From Agapetus fuscipes (Eukaryota > Arthropoda > Insecta > Trichoptera > Glossosomatidae), in contig OX637363.1 of assembly GCA_951799405.1 (NCBI GenBank), positions 4,216,001-4,280,000 on the forward strand: a stretch of 64,000 bases of DNA, in the 5' to 3' direction. Shown here one piece after another: positions 8,421 through 19,727 of this stretch (position 1 is its first letter; every line of letters begins with the position of its first letter). Under the pieces are notes generated by a model, which ran no database searches, was not told the origin of the DNA, and saw only the letters and a program-made list of their open reading frames with translations. The position numbers were made by a program, and so were the translations under genes.

Positions 8421-11269
8421 TACTGTAGAGTTCTCTGTTTTTCAACCAATAATTATATCACCTTGACTGGTGGCAGATCTTGGGGAAGAGAGGAAGTATC
8501 TCAAGGGGAGGGGAGGGATGAGATGCACCCCTGACGTTGCAAGGGATGGGGGAGTTGGATTTTGACTGGCGATCGATACAGATGTGTTTTTCTTTTCTTA
8601 CTCTTCCAAAATCTAAAAATATATACTTCGGTTCTTTAATATTAAATTAAATTCGGGAGTTCGATTTCAACTTGCGGTCGACGGGTGTCTTTTGTTTCAA
8701 AGCTTAATAATATATTCATTTTGATTTTCTAAATAATAAAAATATTTCATAAATAAAGGAACATTAATCAACAAAACTTTGAATACGCATCTATTGAACT
8801 TGAAATTTAAATAATAACTTTTATAAATATTAAGCGCGGACATTCTTTTGATTTAATTTGACATTATTTTCGTGAAGTGAAAAGTGCAGTGGTTTTATTT
8901 CTTATTGGGATCCGGCCTTTCATTATTTAAAATTAAAATTAACTATTTACGTATAATACAGAGTTGTTCCTGAGCTGTTTTCCTGAGCTGAGTTTTCTTT
9001 GATTAAACTAACAGATTAACTAAAAATCCACTAAACTAAAACTAAATTTCATTGAACATATTACTTTATTTCATTTTTATGTTGGTGTTTTCTTTCAGAG
9101 TTTCTTATCGCTGTGTACTTGGTTATAAATATTTACTTTCAGGAATTCATCGACTTACCTGTGCGGGGGAAAGATTTTCCTACTTATTTTCTTATCGATG
9201 CATAATTGTTAATTATAAGTTTATTTCAGAGATTCACCTACTTAACTAAGCGGAGGGAGGTTTTCTTCTTATTTTCAACAAAGTAATTATCTACTGTCGC
9301 TGTCATTTATGTACTAACGCTACACACACACACCACTATTGACATTTTGAATTAAATTAGATTCTCTCTCTTGCTGGAATTCTGCAATGTTATATTGAAT
9401 TAAGAAATGTTTGGTTCGCTTGCATTCGAGATATACTGATTCCTGAAGTCAGCCGTTCCCAATGTCGTTTCCTTACCGAATGGTCCTTCCTGAAATTTCC
9501 CTTGTTGTGGAAAACGGTTGAACGAGTTGTCCGGTGAGTAGTGTATCGCATAGGTTTGCAAGATGATGGGACCTTTTGTCGTAGTTTATAAATGTGGGTC
9601 TGGTGTTGAACGTTCCACAGTCACGGGAAGACCCTAGTTTCAGGAAAATTCCTGAAAACCTATAACATTCAATGCAGAATTACCTAATCACTCTTACACA
9701 TTACAAAATACTTATCCTCTTTAGGCGGTGAGAATGAAAGAAAGATTATGAAGGAATTGCACGCCGCATGCATTACTATAAGTAAGGACTGAAAGTAAGC
9801 CGCTTGAAGTTGAAAATGTATTCCAAACACACCATTACACATCCATCACACTAGGGGTTGGCCAAGCTAATAAAATACAAATTTCATAAATAAATTATAA
9901 ACAAACAACTCTGCAGTATGTGCTGAAGCTGAAATGCCTGCAATCTCATATCGAGATACACAAAGAATAACGCAGATGTACTTAATGCAGTTGAATTTGA
10001 AAACCGCTGAGTGACCTTGGTCATTATATGTTCCTGATCACAACAAAGTTCCTGAAAATTGGCAGCCGGCCTCTGGCCAAATACTACTGGATATGTTCCC
10101 GACCTCTGGTCGCAACGAGAGTTCCTGAAATGATCTGGGCTCACTCAGCTGGATTAATGTTCCATGATCTCTGATCATATATACTTGGAGTTTGCTTGGA
10201 GCCAACATTATTGCAGTAACTTGTAGCTGAACACACACAATCCAGACTAACCTTCCTGTCCCGTGGTTTTTTGCAGCAAAAGATTACCATACGGAGAAGT
10301 TGGGTAGAGTACAAGGGGAATTGGAGGAGGTGCTCAAAAGGCCGTTGGGGCCATTTGCCATGATTAATTAGAGTCACTTAATCGACGAGGGTGTCGAAAT
10401 CTTAGATTCACGCCGCGTGTATCCGAATCCTTTCCTTGAAATAACTAATAAAGGTCCATTTTGCAGTGCCTTTCAGATGACCGGTGGTCATAGAAAGATG
10501 CTGTAAAAGCCATGAACCTATTAATTTACAGGTGGACGCGCAAAGGTAAGAATTACAACAAAGAAGAGATCGCCTTGCATGTAATTACTTTCACTAACAA
10601 ACTAAAACCTAACTGCCTTTCATCTCGCAATTTTTATGTCATTTATGTTTTATCTGAAAATACTTTCGACTACCTTATATTCCAATTAATTAAACTTGTA
10701 CATCTTAAGACCGTTCCGTAATTAATAATGCTTAAATCTCGTCCCCTTAAAAATAATTGTAGTTCATACTACCTCATCTCTGATTGCGTAAACGTAAAAT
10801 CAATACTCGTTATAATCTTACAAAAGGGTAGAAATGTATGAGAGGTACACCTCCCAAAAAGTACTTGGGTTTGCCACTAAAGTAGATTTTGAAACGGTAA
10901 AACAAAAAATTTACACAACGTTCTGTTTCATAATCTTCCACACGACGAGGAGTCCTACCCTTAGCTAGACGATCACATAATAATTGGCCAAAAATAGTTA
11001 CTACCTCGGTTGGGGTAGATTGCTCTTCCAGCAACTGAAACTGAAGGGTGGAAAAGAATCGAAGCAGCCTAGTGCTATTCCTTCAGAGAAGGTTTGTTGC
11101 ACTTGAATCCTGGTGATTCCAGGGTATCCTCCCTGCACATTCGATTGCTCCACTTCTAACTTAGGAGGAAAAATCCCTTTCGTGCCTTTCTCTTCTCTCT
11201 TTCGAGTCTCCTCTTCGTCTGTTCCTCCGACTCCCTTCTTTTTCGCCAGGGGGGGAACATTACAGTACC
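8421..11269. other. About 2.8 kb of unassigned DNA
   Basis: I see no gene, RNA or family described here. It holds a short CA repeat near 9323-9335. At 9440-10130 the words TTCCTGAA and CCTCTGG recur, which may mark an old local duplication. Short frames at 9884-10377 and 10810-11276 show no recognisable motif. Confidence 0.4.
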
Positions 11270-11395
11270 TACACATTCAGCATTTGTAAGCGCGAACTAC
11301 ACGTGTTTGTTTGTGGGCATGCATTTGATATGAGCTTTAAATGCTAATATATCTTTGCAACTTAGATTTAAGATATTATTATTATTATAGTGTCT
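11270..11395 (+). repeat. Module A, 3' half
   Basis: CATTCAGCATTTGTAAGCGC to CTTTGCAACTTAGATTTAAG. Confidence 0.8.
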
Positions 11396-11469
11396 TTGGT
11401 TCGGTCGCGAAATGTGGGGGATCGCCGGACAAACCGTGTGAGAGCTTTGACATATTATCCTCATACACT

Positions 11470-11965
11470 ACTAAGCTCGGATCCGGGCAGCGTGTTCCCA
11501 TTCCACGACCTAAAAGGAATCTTTACTCAGACAAGCATACGGAAAAAAATTAATTCATCAAGTAGTTTCAGTTTTTCCATATTTACTCAAAAACTATTGA
11601 CATTATAAAAAAAACGGTTTCGATACTACACTAGACAATGTATAGTTCTATAAATAGAATGAAAAAAAATATTTCCAAAACATAGCACACACGAGAAAGT
11701 AGCTACAGAAGTGAAAAAAACGTATTTTTTTAAATATTTTTTTGTGGTCGCAATTTGTAAGTTATTTATTTTGTTTAAACTTTATAATTAAGATAAAAAA
11801 TTAATAAACATGCTTGATTTTTTTCATTACTGTCACTTTTTTGCTAAGACCATAAAGTGTAAGAAACAATAACGGCAGATTTAGGGTATGATACTTCCGT
11901 GTGCTGTCTGAGTAAAGATTCCTTTTAGGTCGGGGAATGGGAACACGCATCCGGGCACCGGACTG
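11470..11965. mobile_element. Foldback element with about 65-bp arms
   Basis: CGTGTTCCCATTCCACGACC with CTAAAAGGAATCTTTACTCA (11490-11531) is repeated inverted at 11910-11953. The interior is AT-rich and carries GCTAAGACCATAAAGTGTAA, which is also part of MITE-G and of 58510-58770. A MITE-G sits just outside the right arm. Confidence 0.65.
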
Positions 11966-11992
11966 CCCCGTCGATTGAGGACGCCATCTGTA

Positions 11993-12228
11993 CCCTTAGT
12001 ACGAGTTGCAAAACTCAAGAAAAGTAAAGTTTACGGAAAATATTAAAGAGTGATTTCTCCCAAAATCTGCCGTTTTTGTTTCTTACACTTTATGGTCTTA
12101 GCAAAAGAGTTACAGTGATGAAGAAAATCAAGTTCAAACAAACAACAACGGCAGATTTTGAGGGAAATCACTCTTTAATAATTGCCGTAAACTTTACATT
12201 ACTCAAGTTTTGCAACTCGTACTCAGGG
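11993..12228. mobile_element. MITE-G, copy 1 (236 bp)
   Basis: Near-complete foldback beginning CCCTTAGTACGAGTTGCAAA, flanked by TA on both sides (11991-11992, 12229-12230). The copy at 42223-42458 is the same length. The TA target fits the Tc1/mariner superfamily. It is non-coding. Confidence 0.85.
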
Positions 12229-12374
12229 TACAGATTGAGGAGATAAGTCCTTGCAGGTGCTATGATTGAAGAAAATTATTTAATGGAAAATCATGTCTTA
12301 AAACACCCTCGTCGGGAGTCGAAACTGAACCCTCTGCCTTTGAATGCGAGCGTTCAAAGACTTTCAACTTTAAG

Positions 12375-12424
12375 ACTTTCCGTAAACTTTACTTTACTCA
12401 AGTTTTGCAACTCGTACTAAGGGT
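12375..12424. repeat. MITE-G single-arm fragment
   Basis: CCGTAAACTTTACTTTACTC to CGTACTAAGGG, one arm only. Confidence 0.75.
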
Positions 12425-12429
12425 ACATC

Positions 12430-12911
12430 ACATATTTTGTGATTGGCACGAAGTTGTAAGAATAGCATCTCGATGACATTGCACCGAGTCAGTAACTTCG
12501 GGTTTTTGCTGTTTTCTCCAGCGGACGAGCAGGTAAATCTAGAATCACTGCTGGGGCGGGTCACGACCGAGATCGAGAAGGCCTTCTGCCACAAAAAAAT
12601 TATAGCATTGACAACTATGCAAAAGATCTGGCCGCCGCGCCGTTAGCTGGAATACAAGAGTGTTAAGGGAGCACAAAGAGAAAGCAAATAACCAAGCAAA
12701 ATAAATACAAAACTATTGTGCCCGTATCTCGAGTTTCAGGGAAAGGCGTTGCAGCGTATAAGCCCCTTTCAGTACACATACGTTCATTTGATGTCTAGGT
12801 CTACTTCTGTAAGTACAATAATAGCATTATCTGATTATGGGTAGGTAGGTATTATCTGTGTATGCTCACGGAGAGTGAACCCCCAATGCTAATTTTTCTC
12901 TGATATCTTCT
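12430..12911. other. Unassigned DNA
   Basis: Overlapping 66-67 codon frames on both strands at 12394-12646 match nothing I recognise. Confidence 0.35.
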
Positions 12912-13080
12912 TCCTTGACGTATGGGTTGGTATGAGTCTGACCACCCATACTGTAAAAATGGTTCACATTGCCAATTATACCCCTATTTCAGGGAAGGTC
13001 GGTTAAAGTTGCAGCGTTTATGTTCATTTTGGGTTTGGGTTTTAATTTGTAAGTACACATTCAGCATTTGTAAGTGCATT
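12912..13080 (+). repeat. Module A, 5' part
   Basis: Diverged head (TTGACGTATGGGTTGGTATG) to CATTCAGCATTTGTAAG. A small tail piece recurs at 13433-13465. Confidence 0.75.
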
Positions 13081-13163
13081 TAAAATGACGTGTTTTTTTT
13101 TTTCAATTCAAGGAGAAACAAAGTCATTTTTAAGTGTTTTTATGCTTTCATGGCCGGCTTCAG

Positions 13164-13338
13164 ATGATGATGATAATGATGTAGACTCCATCTTTCAGTC
13201 GAAGTACAAGCCCTGAAGAAGTCAGTCGTACGTCACTGACGAAACGTAGCAGCCTTACAAAAATAATAAAGCAGCCTACAATTATTGAACATGGTCTACA
13301 AGCCCGGAAAGATGGAGTCTACATCATTATCATCATCA
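13164..13338. mobile_element. Inverted-repeat unit with hammerhead-like core
   Basis: Arms of 32-33 bp (13164-13196, 13307-13338; GTAGACTCCATCTTTC) enclose CTGAAGA (13213-13219). A 6-bp helix GTCAGT/ACTGAC, then GAAA and ACGT follow (to 13247). Helix I is not convincing, so the ribozyme reading is weaker than at 22169. Confidence 0.5.
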
Positions 13339-13857
13339 AACAAAGTCATTTTTATTTATTTTTTTGCTCAAACGTTTTCGCCTACTTAGACATAGCTTTA
13401 GGAGCATAATACAAATATTTTTATTTGATTTTCAAATGTTAATATATCTTCGCAACTTAAATATATAAAGATTATTGTAGAATATTCTACAGTGCAAAAA
13501 AAATTCTGAACGGGTATTTTTTATAGAAAAAAAAATGTTTTTCACAATTCAGCCGGCCACCATGCCAGCAGCCATTGTCTTGCGCTTAAAATGATGATGT
13601 ATTATTCTTGGTCGGTGGTATATTGCTCGAAGAGAGAAGAAAAAGCGGGTCGGGGTCTGTTTGTGAGAGCTTCTGCATAAAGAAGCGGGAAAATCGCGAG
13701 GTGCACGGGCGCAAGCCAGCAACTGCTGCTTCCTGTAGTCTTTTTCTCTAAATAAATTTCTCGCTTACGATGCTAACAAAAAATTGATAAACAAAAAAAC
13801 AACGCAATTGAGCTACCCGCATACACTATAATGTAAGTTGCCAAGACATATAAACAA

Positions 13858-14360
13858 TTAAAATTCATATATAGAGTCATAATAAAAGGAGAGGTTGTAT
13901 GAAGGAGGTTATAAGACTTTGGATGAAATGAAATATGTGTGTAATGATGATGATGAAGATGATGATTTGAAGAGCGCCGTTTCGTGACTACTGTTACTGC
14001 AAGGGCGCTTTCAGGCTTGACGCGGCGGTGAAGAAATGGGTCTTCATTCCCCCCTTAAAGCACTCAATCCCTTCCTTGGCGCGCACTTCTGGGAACAGCT
14101 GATGCCAAGTGAACGGTCCTGCAACGGCGAAAGTGCGGTCTCCGAACACTGTGCTTCTTTTTCTGCATGGTGCACTGTCAACAGATCGCAGAGTGAGCAC
14201 CCTCTCACTCAGACTCCTCGGCATTATCATTTCCTGCAAGTACTCTGGGGCCACTTCATGCAATGCTTTGTGTACCGTGTAGACCTAGCTTGAATTTGAT
14301 CCTTTCTGGAATCCTGGGACAGAAATAAATGGCGGTTGATAAGTAATGTTGACGGCTAGG
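13858..14360 (+). pseudogene. RTE-like LINE ORF end split by a CR1-like insertion
   Basis: CATAATAAAAGGAGAGG to TTTGGATGAAATG (13880-13930) continues at 14310-14355 with AATAAATGGCGGTTGAT and GACGGCTAGGGCTAGG. This is the same order as in the uninterrupted copy at 18590-18745. Confidence 0.7.
13941..14300 (-). pseudogene. CR1-like LINE ORF2 C-terminus, subtype 1
   Basis: The minus frame (14263-13994) reads APEYLQEMI, FGDRTFAVAGPFTWHQLFPE and MKTHFFTAA. This is the standard end of a CR1/L2-group ORF2, about 89 codons long. The 3' UTR has ACGAAACGGCGCTCTTC and an ATC-rich tail. No RT catalytic motif is present. It lies inside a plus-strand RTE-like fragment, so it inserted later. Confidence 0.8.
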
Positions 14361-14404
14361 GCTAGGACTAGTGAAAATGCATATAATTTTAATCCTTAAT
14401 GTAA

Positions 14405-15060
14405 CATAGTGCCACAATAGCTTCCTCCTTTTTTTCACTGCGCCAAATAAAGGCGATTAGAAAGTGTCTTCCGTCAGATGCGGTTAAGACCCTGGTGAGT
14501 GCGTTTGTGATGTCTCGGATTGATTATTGCTCAACACTTCATAGTGGTCAGCCAAAGAAGCATTTCAACCGCTTTCAATCTGTGTTAAATTCAGCAGCAA
14601 GGCTCATATTCGGTATATCCAAATTCGCTCACATCACTCCACTGTTAAAAAAACTACACTGGCTTCGTTTCCCGGAGAGGGTGGTCTACCGTGTTTGTCT
14701 GATGGTATATAAAGCCACCAATGGCTTGGCTCCACCTTATCTGACTGACATGATTTCGCCTTTTGAGATGGGTGTGAGGAGGCAGACACTCAGATTCGCG
14801 GGCGATGGTGCAATCAATTTGGTTCAGCCGCACCGTCAGATCCATACAAATTTTGGAGACCGTGCTTTCCGTGTTGTGGGTCCGGTGGAGTGGAACAGAC
14901 TGTCATCCGGAGTGAAGAACTCCAAATCTATGGGTATATTGCGCGGAGCTCTCAAGACGCACCTTTTCAAAAAGTCTTATCCGTGATCGGAGAGGGCCCT
15001 TGAGGTGTGACACACACAAAAACGGCGCTCTCTTATCACGTGCAATTTAAAATAAATAAG
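14405..15060 (+). pseudogene. CR1-like LINE: ORF2 C-terminal region and 3' UTR
   Basis: The frame is open from about 14430 without a Met and ends at 14986. It encodes LRQIKAIRKCLPSDAVKTL, then SRIDYC, HITPLLKKLHWL, YKATNGLAPPYL, FGDRAFRVVGPVEWNRL and LKTHLFKKSYP. These are the ordered motifs downstream of the RT fingers and palm in CR1/L2-group elements. The catalytic palm is not included, so the copy is 5'-truncated. Its 3' UTR, GCCCTTGAGGTGTGACACAC and AACGGCGCTC, is nearly the 3' end of SINE-B, which marks this LINE group as the probable mobilising partner of that SINE. A module A tail follows at 15070-15110. Confidence 0.85.
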
Positions 15061-15069
15061 CCTGTTATA

Positions 15070-15110
15070 TATATAACATATCTTTGCAACTAAGATTAGA
15101 TTAGATTCGG
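15070..15110 (+). repeat. Module A tail only
   Basis: CATATCTTTGCAACTAAG and the AGATT repeat; an extreme 5' truncation. Confidence 0.7.
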
Positions 15111-15557
15111 TTACAATTGTGTCAGTTGGTAGCTGTTGCCTGTACGCGCTCCATATAAAGTCTCATACATCGGTGCAGATGCGACATTTTCCCTCTTGTA
15201 CGTATTTTATGTCCACTTGGACCTGTACCCGAGTATAAGCTATTGCGTTTCGACTCAACCAAAAGATGCATGGAAAATAAAACGCTCACCGCAAGGCTCG
15301 CCTCAGTTTCCACACATTTTTGATACAACGCTATGATTGAGTTTAGATGCGGTGTTTCATATACTTGGAGACCTGCTTAGTTTAGTAGTGAGTCCTCTCC
15401 CAGGGCAATGAATCCACATCCAGAAGAGCGCTCTCCGCTATTTCAAAAGAAAATGTGCAACTGAAGAGATTCACTTCCTTACATTTTAAATTTAAATTAA
15501 TCTTTTTTTTTTGCAATCATAAAAACAACACAGTTAAAATCGGATCGGTTATTAGAT
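15111..15557. other. Unassigned DNA
   Basis: No recognised gene or repeat. Short opposing frames at 15122-15336 look like chance. Confidence 0.35.
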
Positions 15558-15812
15558 CTATAATATCTATAATCTAAGTTGCAAGGATATAATCATTCAA
15601 AGCTCTCAGATGTATGCCCACAAACAAACACGTGTAGTTCGCGCTTACAAATGCTGATTGTGTACTTATAAATAAAATCCAAACCTCAAATGAACATAAG
15701 CCCTGCAACTCTTGCCGACATTCCCTGAAACAGGGGTGACATTGGCCAAGTGAACCATTTTTTACAGTATGGGTGGTCAGCCTCATACCAACCTATAAGT
15801 CAAGGAATAGAT
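15558..15812 (-). repeat. Module A, full length
   Basis: AATCTAAGTTGCAAGGATAT to AACCTATAAGTCAAGGAAT. It is a close relative of the copies at 51345, 53215 and the one split by the LTR element. Confidence 0.9.
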
Positions 15813-15831
15813 GATAATAATAATAATAATA

Positions 15832-15990
15832 TTAGGATGATTTATTTGGTGAGCGCTATTTTTGAGTGTATCACACCTCAAGAGCCCTCTGCGAGCTTGG
15901 TCGTCGCTGTAGAAAGCGACAATTCTCAAGCAAGACCCAGTTGTTGTAAGGTTGGATGGACCTTTCAGTGACCGGTCTTTGGTAAATGAT
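15832..15990 (-). repeat. SINE-B, 3' half with LINE-type tail
   Basis: ATTTATTTGGTGAGCGCT to GGACCTTTCAGTGACCGGTC. The tRNA head is missing. It directly follows module A and an ATA repeat. Confidence 0.85.
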
Positions 15991-15994
15991 CCGT

Positions 15995-16169
15995 TATGAG
16001 AGAACTTACATCATTCTCGAGGTTACGTTAGCGACGTAGTTAACGTCTTCAGGAGACACTCTTTCCCAAGTGAAACAGCTTATGTAGTGGGCTTTTTAGT
16101 ATTCGTAGATTTTGGCAAAAAAAATTCAATGTGGCTGTTAACTTGAGACACTGAAAGGATTATTAGAAG
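15995..16169. other. Unassigned, with a degenerate hammerhead-like motif
   Basis: On the minus strand CTGAAGAC, helix CGTTA/TAACG and a broken GAAA (TAAC) lie at about 16055-16020. Probably a decayed relative of the motifs at 13.2 and 59 kb. Confidence 0.25.
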
Positions 16170-16235
16170 AGACTACATAGACGTTTAGGCCACCCCTAGG
16201 GAAACGGCGACGAAGTAACAGTCTAAGTAGTTGTA
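16170..16235 (+). repeat. RTE-like LINE 3' tip
   Basis: GGCCACCCCTAGGGAAACGG then a GTAACAGT tail, the same as the ends at 27950, 32040 and 34130. Confidence 0.6.
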
Positions 16236-16529
16236 TATTATGTCTTACAATGAAGAGCTGAGGAATTATGCAAATGCAACCGTAATTCACAAGAAATTGA
16301 GCCCCTACCACACGCAGAGACTAAAACAATTATTTGTTGCTTCAAAAAAATCATAGACCAATTCTCCTCGCTACATTTACCAACTGTCCTATCAATACTT
16401 CAAATGGCTTAATCATTGTCGTTGAAAAATTCGAGAAAATCTTTGTTTTCGCAATTTAGAATAAAGATCAACATGATTAGTTAGCAGGAGCTTGCGTTCC
16501 ATGCTAGAGGGCTAGGATTTGATCCCCAC
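16236..16529. other. Unassigned DNA
   Basis: Nothing recognised. Confidence 0.35.
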
Positions 16530-16640
16530 CAAGGGTGTGTGTAAGCGCGAACTTACACTTGCCTGTTTATGAGCATGCATTAAATATGAGCTTAAATTGT
16601 CAATAAACCTTTGCAACTCAGATTTGATAGATTAGAGAAT
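16530..16640 (+). repeat. Module A, 3' half
   Basis: TGTGTAAGCGCGAACTTAC to CTTTGCAACTCAGATTTG. Confidence 0.8.
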
Positions 16641-16821
16641 GGTTGAACAATGAAAAATAGTTAAAAAAGGAATGACGATCTGAAACCGGCATCACTTATC
16701 AATTGCTTTGGGGTCGCTATGAGAGATTAGAAATCATTAATTTTACATCAATGGTTATTGTATGAAGGCTGACTAAATTTTCTTCTTCTAGTGCCATGTT
16801 AGGGCCCCCGACGTAGACCAT

Positions 16822-17072
16822 CTATAATCTATAATCTAAGTTGCAAAGATATATTAACATTAACAGCTCATATCAAATGCATGCCCACAAACTCGTATAG
16901 TACGCGCTTACAAATGCTGAATGTGTATTTACAAATTAAATCCAAACCTCAAATGAACATACACCCTGCAACTTTTACCGACCTTCCCTAACACAGCGGT
17001 GACATGGGCAAAGTGAACCATTTTTCCAGTATGGGTAGTCAGTCTCACACCAAATTATAAGTCAAGGAATCA
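16822..17072 (-). repeat. Module A, full length
   Basis: AATCTAAGTTGCAAAGATAT to ATAAGTCAAGGAATC. Confidence 0.9.
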
Positions 17073-17544
17073 CTTGCAAAAAATTATCCCTATCTCTCGC
17101 GTTTCGAAATAAGTTCTCTTTTGTCCTTATCTCGCATATTACACGAGTAGACCCATGAGATCAGCTTCCTGCTGAACACTAACTAAATACGGAACGACAA
17201 TCAAACTGAAATTATTAACCGGTTGCTTTTGAGTTGCTGCTTGCGCGTGGCGCTAATGGCAATGTAAGTAATCACTAGAGCTTACAATAATTAATGCAAA
17301 ATCTACGACTGGAAATGTATGGAATACTAAGCACTCGTATCAAATACTTAACCGAAACTTACAGGGACTGTCAAAGGAGATGCTGCGCTCCCACCAGCCT
17401 GGCGAAACTGTGTCAGAAGGACCCGCACCACGTGAACGCTCATACAAAGCTTTATTTTTTAGATGGCTGGCTGCAGACCATCAAGGGAACTAAATGCCTA
17501 GAACCGATAGAAAGGAATAGAGAATATTGGAGAAGATGATAATG
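17073..17544. other. Unassigned DNA
   Basis: An 81-codon plus frame at 17294-17539 (contains RDCQRRCCAPTSLAKLCQ) matches no family I recognise. Confidence 0.3.
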
Positions 17545-17880
17545 ATGATTTAATATAGCGCCGTTTCGTGAAGATTGTCACTCTAAGGGCGCTTTCTGTG
17601 TTATCGCGGCAAAGAAGTGTGTCTTGAGGGATATCCCTGGATTTTGATGCTCGAACTTCCGGTGGCAGCTGGTTCCACGAAGAAGGGGCCCGCAACAGCA
17701 AACGCACGATTGCCGAACACAGCGGTTAATCTCCTGGTTGGCTCGCTCACCAACGTTTTGGAGCCCCTCTCTGCAAGTCCTCTCTCCTGTATATCCTTTG
17801 GGTGCACTAGTTCTTGCAAGTACTCCGGCGCCATTCCTTGCGGAGCGTTGAACACCAGCCTAGATTCTGAAGTGCACTGA
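17545..17880 (-). pseudogene. CR1-like LINE ORF2 C-terminus, subtype 1, frameshifted
   Basis: Minus frames give APEYLQELVHPKDIQERGL, FGNRAFAVAGPFF and, after a frameshift near 17690, SWNQLPPEVR. These are the usual C-terminal motifs of the group. The 3' end has GCGCCCTTAGAGTGACAATC and ACGAAACGGCGCTATATT. It is a dead, 5'-truncated copy. Confidence 0.8.
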
Positions 17881-17941
17881 GAAAGAGAAGATTGTATACC
17901 TACAAAATTCTATACATTTTTTTTGGTTTTCAATTAGTAAC

Positions 17942-18188
17942 TCATCTATAATCTAAGTTGCAAAGATATACTACATTTAAGATTTATATTAAATGTATTC
18001 CCACAAGCAGACACCAAAAGTTCGCGCTTAAACATGCCGCATGTGAACCTACAATATAAAACCCAATCTCAAATGAACATACACCCTGCAACTCTTGCCG
18101 ACCTTCCCTATAACAGTGGTGACATTGGTAAAGTATAAAAAAATTTACAGTATGGGTAGTCAGTCTCATACCAATCTACAAGTCAAGG
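17942..18188 (-). repeat. Module A, full length
   Basis: ATAATCTAAGTTGCAAAGAT to TCTACAAGTCAAGGAATA. Confidence 0.9.
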
Positions 18189-18589
18189 AATAAGATGACA
18201 AATTCTAATTTGATTTTACTGAAGACACACATTCTGACAAAGCTTAGTTCTTTTAGACGAAACAATATTGTGTGAAAAAAATTAATAATAACACTATAAT
18301 AATTAATTTTCAAATTAACAAATTATATAACCCAGATTGTCGTCTAATCTAATGAAGTAAAAATTCGTACTAAGGGTTGAAAGGGTTTCGTAGCTGAATG
18401 GATAAGTATATATACATATATAGCCCTTTCAGTGGCGTGGAAAGATATATTTTATTATGTAAGGTTTACCCAGTCATCTTGATTAACTCTACCCAATCAG
18501 CATAACGAGTCGCCGCCTGAATGCTAAGCTGGAAGCAGCAACAGTATTACACTCGCAGTATACCGAAGTCTTACAGAGAGGCGGCATAA
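18189..18589. other. Unassigned DNA with LINE-like remnants at its end
   Basis: AT-rich to 18500. At 18520-18580 (GAATGCTAAGCTGGAAGCAG) it resembles the sequence at 32920, which may be an older LINE piece. Confidence 0.35.
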
Positions 18590-19012
18590 ATATTTCAAAC
18601 AGTCTCTTGCGAATGAATGGAATATCCAGAGTCATAATAAAAGGACAGCTTGTATGAAGAAGGTTATGACTCTGGATGAAATGAAAGAAATATGTGAGGA
18701 CAGAAAGAAATCGGGGTTGATCTGTAATTCTGGCGGCTAGGGCTAGGGTTTCTACAGTTTTCCAATTTTTTTTTCAATTTATCCATTTGTTTATGTCTAA
18801 AATGTTATTTTTTTTGTATATATTCCTTGACTAATAGGTTGGTATGCGGCTGACCAGTGACCACCCATGCTGTAGAAAATGGTTCACTTTGCTAATGGAC
18901 CCCTGTTTTAGGGAAGGTCGGCAAGAGTTGCAGGGTGTAGTTCATTTGAGGTTTGGGGTTTTAGTTTTATGTTGTTCACATGCGGCATGTACAAGCGCGA
19001 ATTTGTACACCA
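18590..19012 (+). mobile_element. RTE-like LINE 3' end joined to module A
   Basis: The ORF end (AATGAATGGAATATCCAGAG, then GGATGAAATGAAAGAAATAT, then GGCGGCTAGGGCTAGGG) runs through an 80-bp spacer into the module A head at 18826. This directly supports module A being the LINE 3' UTR. The (AGATT)n tail is missing. Confidence 0.75.
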
Positions 19013-19016
19013 TTTT

Positions 19017-19290
19017 CACCATTTTCTACAGCATGGGTGGTCAGCCACATACCAACCTATTAGTCAAGGAACACATACAACAAGTTACATTTTTAAATCA
19101 CAAAAATATTTATACACATCAACACAAATACAGAATACAAAATTTTAATTTAATTAACCCTAGTCCTAGCCGCCAACATTATAGATCAACCGCCATTTCC
19201 CTCTGTCCTTACATGTTTCTTTCATTTCATCCAGAGTTATAAACTTCATACAAGCTCTCCTTTTATTATGACTGGATATCCCATTCATTC
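19017..19290 (-). mobile_element. Inverted partner LINE 3' end with module A head
   Basis: Holds 55 bp of module A head (CAGCATGGGTGGTCAGCC, CTATTAGTCAAGGAAC), then spacer, then the ORF end (CCGCCAACATTATAGATC). It shares the unusual CTAATAGG word with its plus-strand neighbour, so the two form an inverted pair. Confidence 0.7.
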
Positions 19291-19321
19291 GCTATTTTAA
19301 GATTTTTTTAGTTTTTCTTTT

Positions 19322-19640
19322 AAGAAATCCTGTGCGGGAGACACTCTAGAGTCTAGAGACTCTAGGGGTCTATAACACTTGTTGTGGTGCCGCAGAGGTG
19401 TAGGAACTTTGTCGTCGCTACAAAGCGCCAATACTCAATCAAAACCCAGGTGCTGTAAGGCTGGATGGACCTTTTAGTGACCGGTCTTTGGTAAAGGTTT
19501 TATGAATTTTTTCAACCCAGCGAAGAGCATATTTGGAAATAAAAATGGTATATTTTTGTGCTCTGCCGGGATCCGAACCCACAACCTTCCATTCACGAAT
19601 CTGAAGTGTGTTACCACTGGACTATGGACCGGTCAAAGTC
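19322..19640 (-). repeat. SINE-B, full length with poly-A type tail
   Basis: AATCCTGTGCGGGAGACAC to CTATGGACCGGTC. Confidence 0.9.
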
Positions 19641-19727
19641 AACTTCCCTTGTCATCTTCTCCTTCATTTCAAACATACTTCCCAAGTATCGACATTCATC
19701 CACAATGCCAACTTTCGTTCCATTTAA

